Below, one piece after another: positions 35,392 through 44,115 of a stretch of DNA of 46,746 bases. Every line of letters starts with the position of its first letter. Within the stretch, counting starts at the first letter, position 1. Origin of the DNA: Meiothermus sp. (lineage in GTDB: Bacteria > Deinococcota > Deinococci > Deinococcales > Thermaceae). The stretch spans positions 1-46,746 of the forward strand of contig BPIL01000018.1 of assembly GCA_026004095.1 (NCBI GenBank), in the 5' to 3' direction. The position numbers and the translations under genes are program-made. The notes under the pieces were generated by a model. The model was not told the origin of the DNA. It worked only from the letters and a program-made list of their open reading frames with translations, and searched no databases.

Positions 35392-36381
35392 ATGCCGCTC
35401 AAGCGCCAACTGGCCTGGGTGATCGGACTGCTGGCCTTTATTCCCAACCTGGTTATAGTTCTGGTTTTCTGGGCTTCTTTTCAAGGAAGATCGCTGGAAA
35501 CCTCGCTATTTTTGCTGGTCTGGTTGTCGGTGCTGGCCCTGGCTGCGGCTGGGGTGGGGTATTTCCTGGCCAATACCCTTCTGCACCCAATCGACGAGCT
35601 AACCCGTAGCCTCTACTACCTGCGGGGAACCGGTCGCACCCTGGCCGAGCTTTCGCTTCCCTCGCCCAAGCAGCCACCCCCCGCCGAGATAGCCCAGTTG
35701 CGCGAGGGCTTTGAAGAAGTGCTCGATCACCTGCGTGAGCTGTTGGAAGCGCGTGAAGCCACCTATGCAGCCCTAACCCACGATCTTAAAACGCCCTTGC
35801 TGGCAAGCCTGCGAACGCTGGAGTATCTGGAAGAAGCCGACAAAATTGGGCCGGAAAAGCGAAAAGAGCTGCTGCGTAGCTTGCGGGAAGAACTGAACCG
35901 GAGCTACCTGTTGGTGGAAAACCTGCTCACCGCCAGCCGCCTCGAGGCCCGGCGCATCCAGCCGGAAAACCTCAACCTGCGCTCCGTGCTGGAGGACTTC
36001 CGCCTGCGCTATGCCCAGCAGGCTCAAAAGCGCGGTCTGCGCCTGGAGATAGAGGGGGCTGGGCAGGCCAGGGCCGAGCGACTCTTGCTCGAACGGGCGC
36101 TGGCTAATCTGGTCGAAAACGCGTTGCGTCACGCCCAAAGCCGGGTGGTGCTGCGGGCGGGGGATGGCTGGCTCGAGGTCGAGGACGACGGCCCGGGACT
36201 GCCCGACAGTCTGGAAAACCTTACCCAGCCTTTTCGCAGCCAGCGCCTGCGCGGGGTGCGGGCGGGCAGCGCGGGGTTGGGGCTGTACGTGGCCCGACGG
36301 GTGGCTGAGGTGCACGGCGGGCAGCTGGAAAACCTGGCTTTGCCGGGAGGGGGAACCCGGTTGCGCGTCCAGTTGTCTTAG
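35392..36381 (+). CDS. Two-component sensor histidine kinase (HisKA type)
   Basis: 329 residues with two membrane helices (about 8-30 and 38-60), a HAMP-like segment (TLLHPIDELTRSLYYLRG), and a HisKA domain with His130 in ALTHDLKTPLLAS. The ATPase domain has LANLVENALRHAQ, EVEDDGPGLP and GSAGLGLYVARRV. There is almost no periplasmic loop, so it may sense a membrane signal or protein partner. No response regulator is adjacent; the nearest, at 40.5 kb, is of NarL type, which normally pairs with a different kinase class. Leaderless: TAGACT (35380-35385), 6 nt before the ATG. Confidence 0.88.
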   Translation: MPLKRQLAWVIGLLAFIPNLVIVLVFWASFQGRSLETSLFLLVWLSVLALAAAGVGYFLANTLLHPIDELTRSLYYLRGTGRTLAELSLPSPKQPPPAEIAQLREGFEEVLDHLRELLEAREATYAALTHDLKTPLLASLRTLEYLEEADKIGPEKRKELLRSLREELNRSYLLVENLLTASRLEARRIQPENLNLRSVLEDFRLRYAQQAQKRGLRLEIEGAGQARAERLLLERALANLVENALRHAQSRVVLRAGDGWLEVEDDGPGLPDSLENLTQPFRSQRLRGVRAGSAGLGLYVARRVAEVHGGQLENLALPGGGTRLRVQLS

Positions 36382-36694
36382 AGCGTTTTCCACGAATACC
36401 CAGCGCAGCAAAATACGCTGCACTGGGTAAATTGCCTGCCACCGTGGGCCAGGAACGCGATAAAGGCTCCTCGCAGCAACCGGTTTTTGCAGCCGGCATG
36501 CTGCACAAACCAACGTGTGATATTTGACCATGGGCGGCGAGTATCCTGAAAAGAAGCGAGTAACCTTCTCCAGCACGAATAAAGGATCGCTTAAAGCAGT
36601 TCCGCGCGGCGCATCAGCGACCTGATTAACGTAACGCATCAACCCCCATCTGGGGGTACTTGAATTCAAACGGCCCGTCCAAACTCGAGGCGGT
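36382..36694. other. 313-bp region between the kinase and the first pilin cassette
   Basis: No gene found. It holds a terminator-like hairpin (36398-36428: ACCCAG/CTGGGT and CAGC/GCTG with a 7-base loop), a second 12-bp stem with one mismatch (36482-36511), a tight palindrome ACCCCCA-TC-TGGGGGT (36642-36657) and TTGAATTCAA (36660-36669). The last two lie within 55 bp of the first pilin start and could be operators. No convincing -10/-35 pair was found. Confidence 0.5.
36398..36428 (+). terminator. Terminator-like hairpin after the histidine kinase
   Basis: Interrupted stem ACCCAG..CAGC / GCTG..CTGGGT with loop AAAATAC, 16 bp after the kinase stop; only a short TAAATT follows, so termination may be partial. 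Confidence 0.4.
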
Positions 36695-37165
36695 ATGGCG
36701 AGGTGCGCGCAGGCCTATAAGCAGATAAAAACGCCGGGGGGCTTTACCCTACTGGAGCTCATTGTGGTGATGGCCATCCTGGGGGTGGCCGCCGGCCTCG
36801 GTATCGCCCAGATACGCAACATCGGGCAGCGGCAACAGGCTCTGGCAACGGTGGATCAAATCCGCCAGCTTTTCTGGCAGGGTGCGACTGCGGCAGCCAG
36901 CCGGGGCGGCACCAACTTCTTGCTGGTGCGCAGCGGCAACACCCTGCAGGTGCAGTCCCAGGTGGATGGAAGCGTGCTGCGCAGCGTGACCCTGCCGAAC
37001 GGGGTGAGCTGTAGCCTAAGCAATGGTACACTGGCCACCTTTACTTCTCCTGGGAAAGTAATTTTTTCTAGCAGCTTTCCGGCCAATCGTCAGTTCACCG
37101 TAACAGCGGCCGGACAGACCTTTACCCTGACGGCCACCCTGATTGGGGAGGTGCGACGGCAATGA
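36695..37165 (+). CDS. GspH-like minor prepilin (pilin cassette 1)
   Basis: 156 residues. A short leader ends at G, then FTLLELIVVMAILGVAAGL, the type IV prepilin cleavage and methylation motif with Glu at position 5 and a hydrophobic helix. The globular part fits GspH/FimT-type minor pilins. First gene of a four-gene unit resembling pilA1-pilA2-pilA3-comZ of Thermus thermophilus, needed there for pili and DNA uptake. It overlaps the next gene by 4 bp. The ATG at 36695 has only a weak SD. Confidence 0.82.
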   Translation: MARCAQAYKQIKTPGGFTLLELIVVMAILGVAAGLGIAQIRNIGQRQQALATVDQIRQLFWQGATAAASRGGTNFLLVRSGNTLQVQSQVDGSVLRSVTLPNGVSCSLSNGTLATFTSPGKVIFSSSFPANRQFTVTAAGQTFTLTATLIGEVRRQ

Positions 37166-37638
37166 GAAACCGAGGGTTGACCCTTATCGAGGTGATAGTG
37201 GCCGCGGGCGCGCTGGCGATTGTACTGGGAATCTTTACCACCCTGCTGGTGGGCAGCATGCGCCAGACCAGCGTTGTAGGGGGGCGGGCCCAGGCCAATC
37301 AGCTGGGGCTTTTTTTAGGCCGGCAGATCATCGAGGCCGATGAACGGGCCGTCCCTGACGAGGGCGAGAGTCTCACCTGGGGTTATGGCCAGTTGGCCAA
37401 CGCCACCAGCGGCTTCCCCAGCCTTACCAGCGAGCAGCAGTTCGCTAACCTGGCCCTCTATCGTGCCAGCGTAACCAACCAGGGAGCCCCCTCCTGGGCC
37501 AGTAGCAGCTGGCAGATCAGCCAGTACCGCATCGAGATTTGCTGGCGCAGTCCGGAGGGGGAGCAGTGCGTCAACCAGAGTATCATCGGCCCTTCCCCAG
37601 CGCGGGTGGGAGCCGGGATTAACAGCGGTATCAACTAA
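37162..37638 (+). CDS. GspI/PilV-like minor prepilin (pilin cassette 1)
   Basis: 158 residues beginning MRNRG followed by LTLIEVIVAAGALAIVLGI, a prepilin signal with Leu instead of Phe after the cleavage glycine and Glu at position 5. It contains two cysteines (EICWRSPEGEQCV) that could form a disulfide. The start overlaps the previous stop (ATGA). Confidence 0.8.
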   Translation: MRNRGLTLIEVIVAAGALAIVLGIFTTLLVGSMRQTSVVGGRAQANQLGLFLGRQIIEADERAVPDEGESLTWGYGQLANATSGFPSLTSEQQFANLALYRASVTNQGAPSWASSSWQISQYRIEICWRSPEGEQCVNQSIIGPSPARVGAGINSGIN

Positions 37639-37649
37639 AGGAGGTTGCT

Positions 37650-38516
37650 TTGCGTCCTCGAGGTTTTACAGTCCTGGAATTGCTGCTGGCCCTCTTGGTG
37701 CTGGTGATCGTGATGGCACTGGCTTTCAACACCAGCATCCAGGGATTGCAGCTTAACCAGTCCAACGAGGCGGTGAGCTCGGCCCAGAACAAAGCCCGAC
37801 GGGTGCTGGAGGTGCTGAGCCAGGATTTGCGCACGGCGGCGTTTGCCATCGTGACCCATACCCCCTTCAACAGCAACACCACCAGCATCTCTTTTGCCCA
37901 GGTGGCAGGGGGAGCAGGTTATGCCGTTAGCGCTGTGGCTGGTAACAGCCTGACGATTGTGAGCAACTCCCCCACCATCGCTACCGAGATTCCGGTGGGC
38001 AGCCGGCTGGTTGTGATCGACGGCAACGGTAACGCGGTGCTAACCCGCACCACTGCGCTGCCTGTGCTAAGTGGTGTCAATACCTACACTCTAACCACCA
38101 CCTGCAACAACCTGCCGGTTACCGCCACCTCTCAGACCCTGGCCTCGGTGGTTAGCCTGCTGGGCTACAGCTACGATGCAGCCAACCGCAAGCTGGTCTA
38201 CCAGGCTTTGGGCGATGCAGCTTCTACCGATGTGGCCTACGATGTGAGTAGTTTCCGCATCGACTACGTCTATCAGCAGCGCAACGATTCTTCGGTTAGC
38301 GAAGAGCGCAACCCCAGCGGCTATCTGGTGAGCGGCCGGGTACAGCCCTACTTCACCAGCGGTGGGTCGGAGTTTACGCTGCGGCGGCTACAGTTCACCC
38401 TAGGGGTTCAGGTGCCGTTGCGCGGGCGCAACGTGGAGCGAACCTACACCGGGCAGGTGGACATGATCAACAACCTCTACTATCAGGCCAAGGTGGTGAG
38501 CATATGCAACCCATGA
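37650..38516 (+). CDS. GspJ/PilW-like minor prepilin (pilin cassette 1)
   Basis: 288 residues, MRPRG then FTVLELLLALLVLVIVMAL. The size and the beta-rich C-terminal half match GspJ/PilW proteins. TTG start at 37650 with AAGGAGG just upstream. It overlaps the ComZ-like gene at its 3' end. Confidence 0.82.
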   Translation: MRPRGFTVLELLLALLVLVIVMALAFNTSIQGLQLNQSNEAVSSAQNKARRVLEVLSQDLRTAAFAIVTHTPFNSNTTSISFAQVAGGAGYAVSAVAGNSLTIVSNSPTIATEIPVGSRLVVIDGNGNAVLTRTTALPVLSGVNTYTLTTTCNNLPVTATSQTLASVVSLLGYSYDAANRKLVYQALGDAASTDVAYDVSSFRIDYVYQQRNDSSVSEERNPSGYLVSGRVQPYFTSGGSEFTLRRLQFTLGVQVPLRGRNVERTYTGQVDMINNLYYQAKVVSICNP

Positions 38517-40417
38517 GGGATCGCCAGGGCATCGCGATTGTGGTAGCCCTGACCATTATTCTGCTGTTGAGCGTGGTAAGCACCTTAATGTTCACACGTT
38601 CCATCAACGACTTGCGTACCAGCCGGGATAACACGGCCATGGCCCAGGCCATCAACCTGGCCCGGGGAGGGGCTGTGGCTGCTAGCGCGCTGATGTCCTA
38701 CGAGGTGCGGGCCAGCCTCGAGGGTATCGTACGTTCGGGGAACCCCAGCCTGGGCGGCATCAGTACCAGCGATATCTGGTACTACGGAGGCAACGCCACC
38801 CAGCCCATCGCCTCCACGGTAGCGGCCCGGCTGGCTTTGCTGGCCAATACCCTTCAGACCAGCCTCAATACCGCCATCTGTGGCCGCAACTTTGCGCCGG
38901 ATGGTTCAGGTGCCACGGTACAAGTGCGCGTGCACTTTACCACCGCCCCGGCCTGCGGCCAGGCCTTTCCCTCCTCGGCCCAGCTTCCTTCCGGATATGT
39001 GGTAGACGACGACAACAACCCGGCCACGCCCCTTACCCGCCAGGTGCAGGGGTATGCCCTGCCCTACGTGATGGTGGTCACGGCTTCTCCTGGCACCCCT
39101 TACCAGCGGAACGTGATGGTGCAGGGTGAGTATCGTTTCTTGCTATCTAACGGGAGCTTCGCCCGCTACGCGCTGTTTACCAACCGGCACCGCAACCGCG
39201 CCAATAGCTCGATCTGGTTTACCGGCAATACCCTGTTTGATGGGCCTGTGCACACCAATGAGCGCTTCCGGTTCTCCTTCAACCCCTGGTTTGGTGGCTA
39301 TGTGACCAGCGCAGGCTGCACCGATGCTGGGGCCAGCCGTTGCAGTGGCTCCATCAGTCCCGGTGCTTTTTTTGGGTCAGGTACAAGTTCTACTTTCCTA
39401 TCGCCCGGCCAGATGACCAACCCCAATGCCCCTTCCTGGACCAGTGGTGGCATTACCCATGCCCCGGTTTTTGAAGGCAATCCCAGGGTGAACTGGCAGG
39501 AGCCGTTTATCCCCATGCCGGCCAACAACCAGAACCAGCGCGACGCGGCCAATGCCGGGGGGTTATACCTCAACTTCGATGTCGCACGGATCACCCTGTA
39601 CGCAGGGGATGCCAGTGGGACGCGGCCTACCTGCAACGCCTCGGGGGTTTGTACGCCGGCCACCTCGCCCTACCAGTACATCGAGGTCTGCCGGACCACT
39701 GCCTGTACCGGCAGCGATCGCCAGCTTTACCGCTACGACGCCAGCGGGGCGCTCTATCGCCACAACGGAAGCTGGCCCGGCGTACTGGTGCGGACGGGTT
39801 TCAACGGGATGATCTTTGCCGACGGCAGCATCAACAACCTCACCGGCCCGGCCCGCTCCGATGCTAGCAATCCCAACACCGCTCCTCCGGCACTGGCCAG
39901 TTTTGCGCAGATTACCGTAGCCAACGCTGGTAGCGGTGAGAATATCCGAATCCAGGGTGACCTTAAGTACCAGAGCCCGGCCTGCAGTGGTACGCCCACC
40001 CGCAGCGGCAGCACGGTGACGCGGGCTACCTGCAACAACCTCTCCGCCGACAATATCCTGGGGGTATACAGCCAGGATGGGGATATTCTACTGGGCAACG
40101 GCACCAACAGCTCCCTGCAGGATCTGACCATTCATGGGGTGCTGATGACCTCGAGGGGCGAGGTGGCGGTGCAGAACTACAACAGCATCGCTCCGCGCGG
40201 TGCGATCCGCTTGCAGGGGGGTATTATCCAGTACACCTATGGGGCCTTCGGGCAGTTTAACAGCTCCACAGGCCAGATGATTCAGGGCTATGCCCGCCAG
40301 TTCACCTACGACCCCCGGATGCAGGATCGGGCCCCGCCCTTCTTCCCCACCACCGGGGTGGTGCAGGTAAGCGTGGCCACCCCCCTCAGCTTTGGCCAGC
40401 GCGAACAGGTGTATTAG
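38504..40417 (+). CDS. comZ: ComZ-like (PilX/GspK-type) large pilin-like protein (cassette 1)
   Basis: 637 residues. The N-terminal RQGIAIVVALTIILLLSVVS is a pilin-like helix without Glu at position 5, as in GspK/PilX tip proteins. A large Ser/Thr/Gly/Asn-rich beta domain follows (DUF4900-like: YALFTNRHRNRANSSIWFTG, FDGPVHTNERF), with several cysteine pairs. Its place and architecture match Thermus ComZ, a pilus-associated protein reported to bind DNA. Start 38504, or 38513 (ATGA overlap with the previous stop). A strong terminator follows at 40431. Confidence 0.82.
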   Translation: MQPMRDRQGIAIVVALTIILLLSVVSTLMFTRSINDLRTSRDNTAMAQAINLARGGAVAASALMSYEVRASLEGIVRSGNPSLGGISTSDIWYYGGNATQPIASTVAARLALLANTLQTSLNTAICGRNFAPDGSGATVQVRVHFTTAPACGQAFPSSAQLPSGYVVDDDNNPATPLTRQVQGYALPYVMVVTASPGTPYQRNVMVQGEYRFLLSNGSFARYALFTNRHRNRANSSIWFTGNTLFDGPVHTNERFRFSFNPWFGGYVTSAGCTDAGASRCSGSISPGAFFGSGTSSTFLSPGQMTNPNAPSWTSGGITHAPVFEGNPRVNWQEPFIPMPANNQNQRDAANAGGLYLNFDVARITLYAGDASGTRPTCNASGVCTPATSPYQYIEVCRTTACTGSDRQLYRYDASGALYRHNGSWPGVLVRTGFNGMIFADGSINNLTGPARSDASNPNTAPPALASFAQITVANAGSGENIRIQGDLKYQSPACSGTPTRSGSTVTRATCNNLSADNILGVYSQDGDILLGNGTNSSLQDLTIHGVLMTSRGEVAVQNYNSIAPRGAIRLQGGIIQYTYGAFGQFNSSTGQMIQGYARQFTYDPRMQDRAPPFFPTTGVVQVSVATPLSFGQREQVY

Positions 40418-40430
40418 CCCTGCTTTCCTT

Positions 40431-40469
40431 CCACAGCCCCAGCTAAGGGGCTGTGGAAGACTTTTTATT
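40431..40469 (+). terminator. Intrinsic terminator of pilin cassette 1
   Basis: A perfect 10-bp stem, CCACAGCCCC and GGGGCTGTGG, with a 6-base loop, followed by AAGAC and TTTTTATT. Confidence 0.85.
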
Positions 40470-40493
40470 GCGACCTGCTAATCTAGAGGCTAG

Positions 40494-41078
40494 ATGCGCC
40501 TGCTGATCGCCGACGACCACCCTTTGTTTCGCATGGGCCTGCGTGCGGCCCTCGAGCGCGAGGGTTTTGCGGTGGTGGCCGAGGCGGGCGACGGTCAGGA
40601 AGCCGTTAAGCTGGGCCTGGCACTGTTGCCCGATGGGGTGCTGCTGGATGTGCGCATGCCCCAGATGGACGGCATTGCGGCTACCCGGATGCTACGAGAG
40701 CAGCGCTACGGCGGACTCATTGCCCTGCTAACCACCTTCAACGAACCCGTGCTGGTTCAGCAAGCCGCCTACGCCGGTGCCGATGCCTATTGGTCGAAAG
40801 AGCTGCCCCCGGAGGCTTTGGCTGAGCGTCTGCGCAGGCTGGGCCTGGGGCTGGAGCCCCGCCTGCGGGCCCCCGAGCTGCCCAGGTTGACCGCCCGCGA
40901 GCAAGAAGTGTTGCAGTGGATGGCGCAGGGGCTATCCACCAAAGAAATTGCCCGCCAGATGCATATTTCGCCAGAAACCGTCAAAGATCATTTATTGAGG
41001 CTGTACGAAAAGCTCGAGGCCCGCAACCGTGTGGAGGCGCTCGAGCGGGCCCGCAGCCTGGGGCTGTTGAGCGTATAG
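40494..41078 (+). CDS. NarL/LuxR-type response regulator
   Basis: 194 residues. The receiver domain has LLIADDHP, phospho-acceptor Asp52 in VLLDVRMPQMDG, TT at the end of the next strand and a lysine in the YWSKE motif. The C-terminal LuxR HTH is LTAREQEVLQWMAQGLSTKEIARQMHISPETVKDHL. NarL-type regulators normally pair with HisKA_3 kinases; none is in the window. Its location between the two pilin cassettes suggests it controls one or both. A -10-like TAATCT lies 9 nt before the ATG. Confidence 0.9.
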   Translation: MRLLIADDHPLFRMGLRAALEREGFAVVAEAGDGQEAVKLGLALLPDGVLLDVRMPQMDGIAATRMLREQRYGGLIALLTTFNEPVLVQQAAYAGADAYWSKELPPEALAERLRRLGLGLEPRLRAPELPRLTAREQEVLQWMAQGLSTKEIARQMHISPETVKDHLLRLYEKLEARNRVEALERARSLGLLSV

Positions 41079-41124
41079 AGCCGCGCCCATGTGCAGGGGT
41101 TGGGCGCTTGCCTCAGGTAGGGCT

Positions 41125-41130
41125 TATAAT
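41125..41130 (+). promoter_or_regulatory. -10 box of pilin cassette 2
   Basis: A perfect TATAAT with no matching -35 at 17 bp, which would fit an activator-dependent promoter. The response-regulator gene ends 47 bp upstream. Confidence 0.4.
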
Positions 41131-41186
41131 CTGAAGCAATTTTCGAACTTGCGGAATTTTTGGTGCTGCAATTGGGGGAGAGGTTT

Positions 41187-43292
41187 ATGTCAGATACAAG
41201 GGGCCTTGCATTGGTTTCGACGCTGGTGTTTATGTTCATTGTTATTGTGCTGGTTAGCATTGCTATGCTATCCTCCCTCAACAACCGTCGCAATGCCCAG
41301 GATGCCCTGCGCACCTCCCAGGCCCAGTTTGCTGCCGAGGCAGGGCTCGAGCGGGCCGTGGCCCGGCTGTGGCACCAGGTGCTGGCCAGTGCGACCTCCC
41401 GTAGCGTAACGGCTTATGGCGTCGAGTTAGACCGGATGGGCCTGACCAACGGCACCACCATACCCAGCTTGTTCGGTGCTCCACAAAGCCTGGGGGACGG
41501 CTCGAGCTTTGTGGTGCAGGTCTCGCGCCAGGATGATACCCGTCCCGATCCCGACGCCATCGTACTGACCGTGACCTCCACCGGTACCCTGGCCGACGGC
41601 ACCACCCGGCGCCTGCGGCAGGTCTTCCGGGTAGATCGGGCCTACTTTCCATTCGACTACGCCCTTTTGACCAACAACGCCGAGTGCATTTTTTGCCACC
41701 TGGAGGTAAAAAGCCTGGATGCGCTGCGGGGCAACCCCAACCCCAACGACCCCAGCACCTGGTGGCGGCGGGCCAAGGTGGGGGTGCTGGAAAGCCTGAT
41801 TATGCGCGACGATGAAGAAGCGGGGGTGGTGCACGGCCCGCTGGTGGCTCGAGGCACTATCAGCCGGCAGTACAGCGGTGCTATCGGCCCTTCCAGCCGC
41901 TACTACACCACCATGCGCCCCGGTGATACCCGCATTCGCTCCGCCACTCCCATCACAGCCACCCCGGCCGACTGCTCGACCCCCAGCAACTGCACCACCC
42001 CGCAAAACTTCTACTACAACTACCCCGATAGCAGCAGTCTGGCAGCGTTTGGCAACCGCTTCCCCGATGGTGAGCTGCCCGATCGTTTTCCCCTGCCCAT
42101 CCCAGATGCCAACCACAACCGGCTCATCGACGACGCTGAGTGGAACGCCGAGGTGGGCTCGAGCCTGGCCGGAACCAACGAGAGCTACAGCGCCGGCACC
42201 CTTAGGGCGGCTATGATCCTCAACCCCAGCGGCGGCGTGGCCTGGCCGGGCGGGAGCGCGGTGCAGACCCGAACCTCGGCCGATCTGGGCCAGAACCCCA
42301 CGAATGTGCTGCTGGATGGTTCTGTCATCCCGATTGAGCTGAGCGGTACGGTGTTCATCAATGGAGACGTGGTGCTGAGGGGATTTGTTCGTGGCAACGG
42401 CACCCTTCTGGCCCGCGGCAACCTCTACGTGATGGGCGATCTGACCTACGATTGCGGTACTGGGAGTGGCCTGGTTCCCTGCGATTACAGCAACCCCAGC
42501 CGCCTACCCCAGCTCAACCTAATAGCGGGCGGCAATTTGCTGGTAGGCGACTTTATGACCGTTCAAAGCGACATAGAAAGCCTGAGCGAAGAGCAGATGC
42601 TCAGCACCCGCTCCAACCAACCCACCATCAGCTTCTGCAGAGAAAACCCTACCGACGCTGCCTGCTACCCGGAAGAGCGCCCGCGGCCCAACCTGGCCCT
42701 GACCGAGATAGCCAACTTCAACCGGCGGGAGTTGCAACGCTACCTGCGCGACAATAGCTACCGGCCGCGTTTTTACACATTTGGCGAGGATCGCATCTAC
42801 TTCGCCACTGGTTGCAGCCATCAACCACAAAGATATGGAGAATACAGCACCATTGCAGCGGGGGCTCGAGTCTCCTTCTGCCGTGGCGACACGATACTGA
42901 GCAGCAGCACCCTCACAGCCGAACAAGCCAGCCGCATCCTGGCCGGTGCAGTCCGCTACGAAGTGACCTCGAGCTCCTTCAACAACGCCATTCTCAAGAA
43001 TCTCTGGGCCAACTCTATGAACGCCCGGGGTACCGGCCCACTCCGCACCGATGGGCTGCTTTATTCAGCCAATGCTATTTTTGGCCTTGCTCAACGCAAA
43101 TATACCAAGCTGGGTGGGCGTTGGGACTTGCGGGGGGCCCTGGTGGCCGCCGATACCGGCATCTTGGTGCCCGGCCCCGGGGATGGCTCTTCGGGCCTAA
43201 CCATCTACCACGACAGCCGCCTGCGCCCTCGAGTACCGGGGGGTCAGCAGGCCCAGCTTAGAAGGGGCGTGTGGGAGGTGGTTGGGCAGTGA
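41187..43292 (+). CDS. ComZ/GspK-like pilin-like protein with a CxxCH motif (cassette 2)
   Basis: 701 residues. MSDTRG is followed by LALVSTLVFMFIVIVLVSIAML, a PilX/GspK-like N-terminal helix without Glu at position 5. After a conserved region (RNAQDALRTSQAQFAAEAGLE) comes a beta-rich domain like that of the first ComZ-like protein, with little direct similarity. At residues 167-171 it has CIFCH, a c-type heme attachment motif (CxxCH). A GGGGGAGAGG SD precedes the ATG. Its stop overlaps the next start (GTGA). It is the first gene of the second four-gene pilin unit. Confidence 0.75.
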   Translation: MSDTRGLALVSTLVFMFIVIVLVSIAMLSSLNNRRNAQDALRTSQAQFAAEAGLERAVARLWHQVLASATSRSVTAYGVELDRMGLTNGTTIPSLFGAPQSLGDGSSFVVQVSRQDDTRPDPDAIVLTVTSTGTLADGTTRRLRQVFRVDRAYFPFDYALLTNNAECIFCHLEVKSLDALRGNPNPNDPSTWWRRAKVGVLESLIMRDDEEAGVVHGPLVARGTISRQYSGAIGPSSRYYTTMRPGDTRIRSATPITATPADCSTPSNCTTPQNFYYNYPDSSSLAAFGNRFPDGELPDRFPLPIPDANHNRLIDDAEWNAEVGSSLAGTNESYSAGTLRAAMILNPSGGVAWPGGSAVQTRTSADLGQNPTNVLLDGSVIPIELSGTVFINGDVVLRGFVRGNGTLLARGNLYVMGDLTYDCGTGSGLVPCDYSNPSRLPQLNLIAGGNLLVGDFMTVQSDIESLSEEQMLSTRSNQPTISFCRENPTDAACYPEERPRPNLALTEIANFNRRELQRYLRDNSYRPRFYTFGEDRIYFATGCSHQPQRYGEYSTIAAGARVSFCRGDTILSSSTLTAEQASRILAGAVRYEVTSSSFNNAILKNLWANSMNARGTGPLRTDGLLYSANAIFGLAQRKYTKLGGRWDLRGALVAADTGILVPGPGDGSSGLTIYHDSRLRPRVPGGQQAQLRRGVWEVVGQ

Positions 43293-43744
43293 ACGCGCCT
43301 TCACAAAAGGGCATCAGCCTGCTGGAGCTTTTGATCGCGCTGGCCGTGCTGGGCATCCTGCTGGGGGTGGGTTTGGTCTCACTGAGCGCTTACCGACAAA
43401 GCCTGGTTATCCGCGAGGCGGCCACCCAGGTCGCGACCGAGCTCCAGAGCATCCGTCAACAAGCCCGCCGGCAATCGCTTAACTTTTCCTTTCAAGCGGT
43501 GGAGGGTGGCAACACCTACAAAGCAGGCCGTACCGCTGAACTGGCCTCCCTGCCCAGCAGATCGCTGCCCCCAGGGGTGGTTTTCCAGCGCGTCCCTGCT
43601 GGTGGGGGTGGCGTTACCTTCCTGGCCCCGTACGGCGTGGTTGACGCGGCCAACCGCACTTTTACCCTCCGGGGGCCGGGCAACCGGGTGCTGAATGTGC
43701 ACGTGGTGGGCAGTACCGGCAAGGTGGTGGTGCGTGCGCCGTAA
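43289..43744 (+). CDS. GspH-like minor prepilin (pilin cassette 2)
   Basis: 151 residues from the GTG overlapping the previous stop: VNAPSQKG, then ISLLELLIALAVLGILLG, with Glu at position 5. The body (QVATELQSIRQQARRQSLNFSF, later FTLRGPGNRVLNVHVVGSTGKV) is typical of GspH/FimT pilins. It overlaps the following gene by 11 bp. Confidence 0.82.
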   Translation: MNAPSQKGISLLELLIALAVLGILLGVGLVSLSAYRQSLVIREAATQVATELQSIRQQARRQSLNFSFQAVEGGNTYKAGRTAELASLPSRSLPPGVVFQRVPAGGGGVTFLAPYGVVDAANRTFTLRGPGNRVLNVHVVGSTGKVVVRAP

Positions 43745-44108
43745 GGCTTTTTCCCTGGTAGAAGTGATGGTGGCCCTGGCCATCCTCTCCATCACCATTT
43801 TGATTTTGAGTTACTTTGGCTCGAGCTTCACCCTGACCCGCAACGCCCAGATAGACACCCAGGCCCAGGCCTTTGCCCGCAGCTACTTCGATACCCTGCG
43901 GGCCCGCTGGTCAACAAGAGCTGCTTTTGCTGCGGGGACACCGCCTTCTGTGGCCCTTCCCAGCGGCTTTAGCAACCTTACCATCGCCACCGAGGATGTT
44001 CAAACCATCGGAACCCAGGTGGTGTTGCGCCGGGTTACCCTCCAATTCACCGGCCCGCAAAACCGGCCGTACCGCTTCACCACCGAGGTGGTACACCCCC
44101 CCCAGTAG
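43734..44108 (+). CDS. GspI/PilV-like minor prepilin (pilin cassette 2)
   Basis: 124 residues from a GTG inside the previous gene: MRRKA, then FSLVEVMVALAILSITILI. The residue before the cleavage site is Ala instead of the usual Gly, which prepilin peptidases may tolerate but process less well. The remainder fits small GspI-like pilins. Confidence 0.78.
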   Translation: MRRKAFSLVEVMVALAILSITILILSYFGSSFTLTRNAQIDTQAQAFARSYFDTLRARWSTRAAFAAGTPPSVALPSGFSNLTIATEDVQTIGTQVVLRRVTLQFTGPQNRPYRFTTEVVHPPQ

Positions 44109-44115
44109 AGGCCTT

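Noticed and set aside
36159..36430. Short frames continuing past the histidine kinase
   Set aside because: Overlap the kinase ATPase domain in another frame and show no domain.
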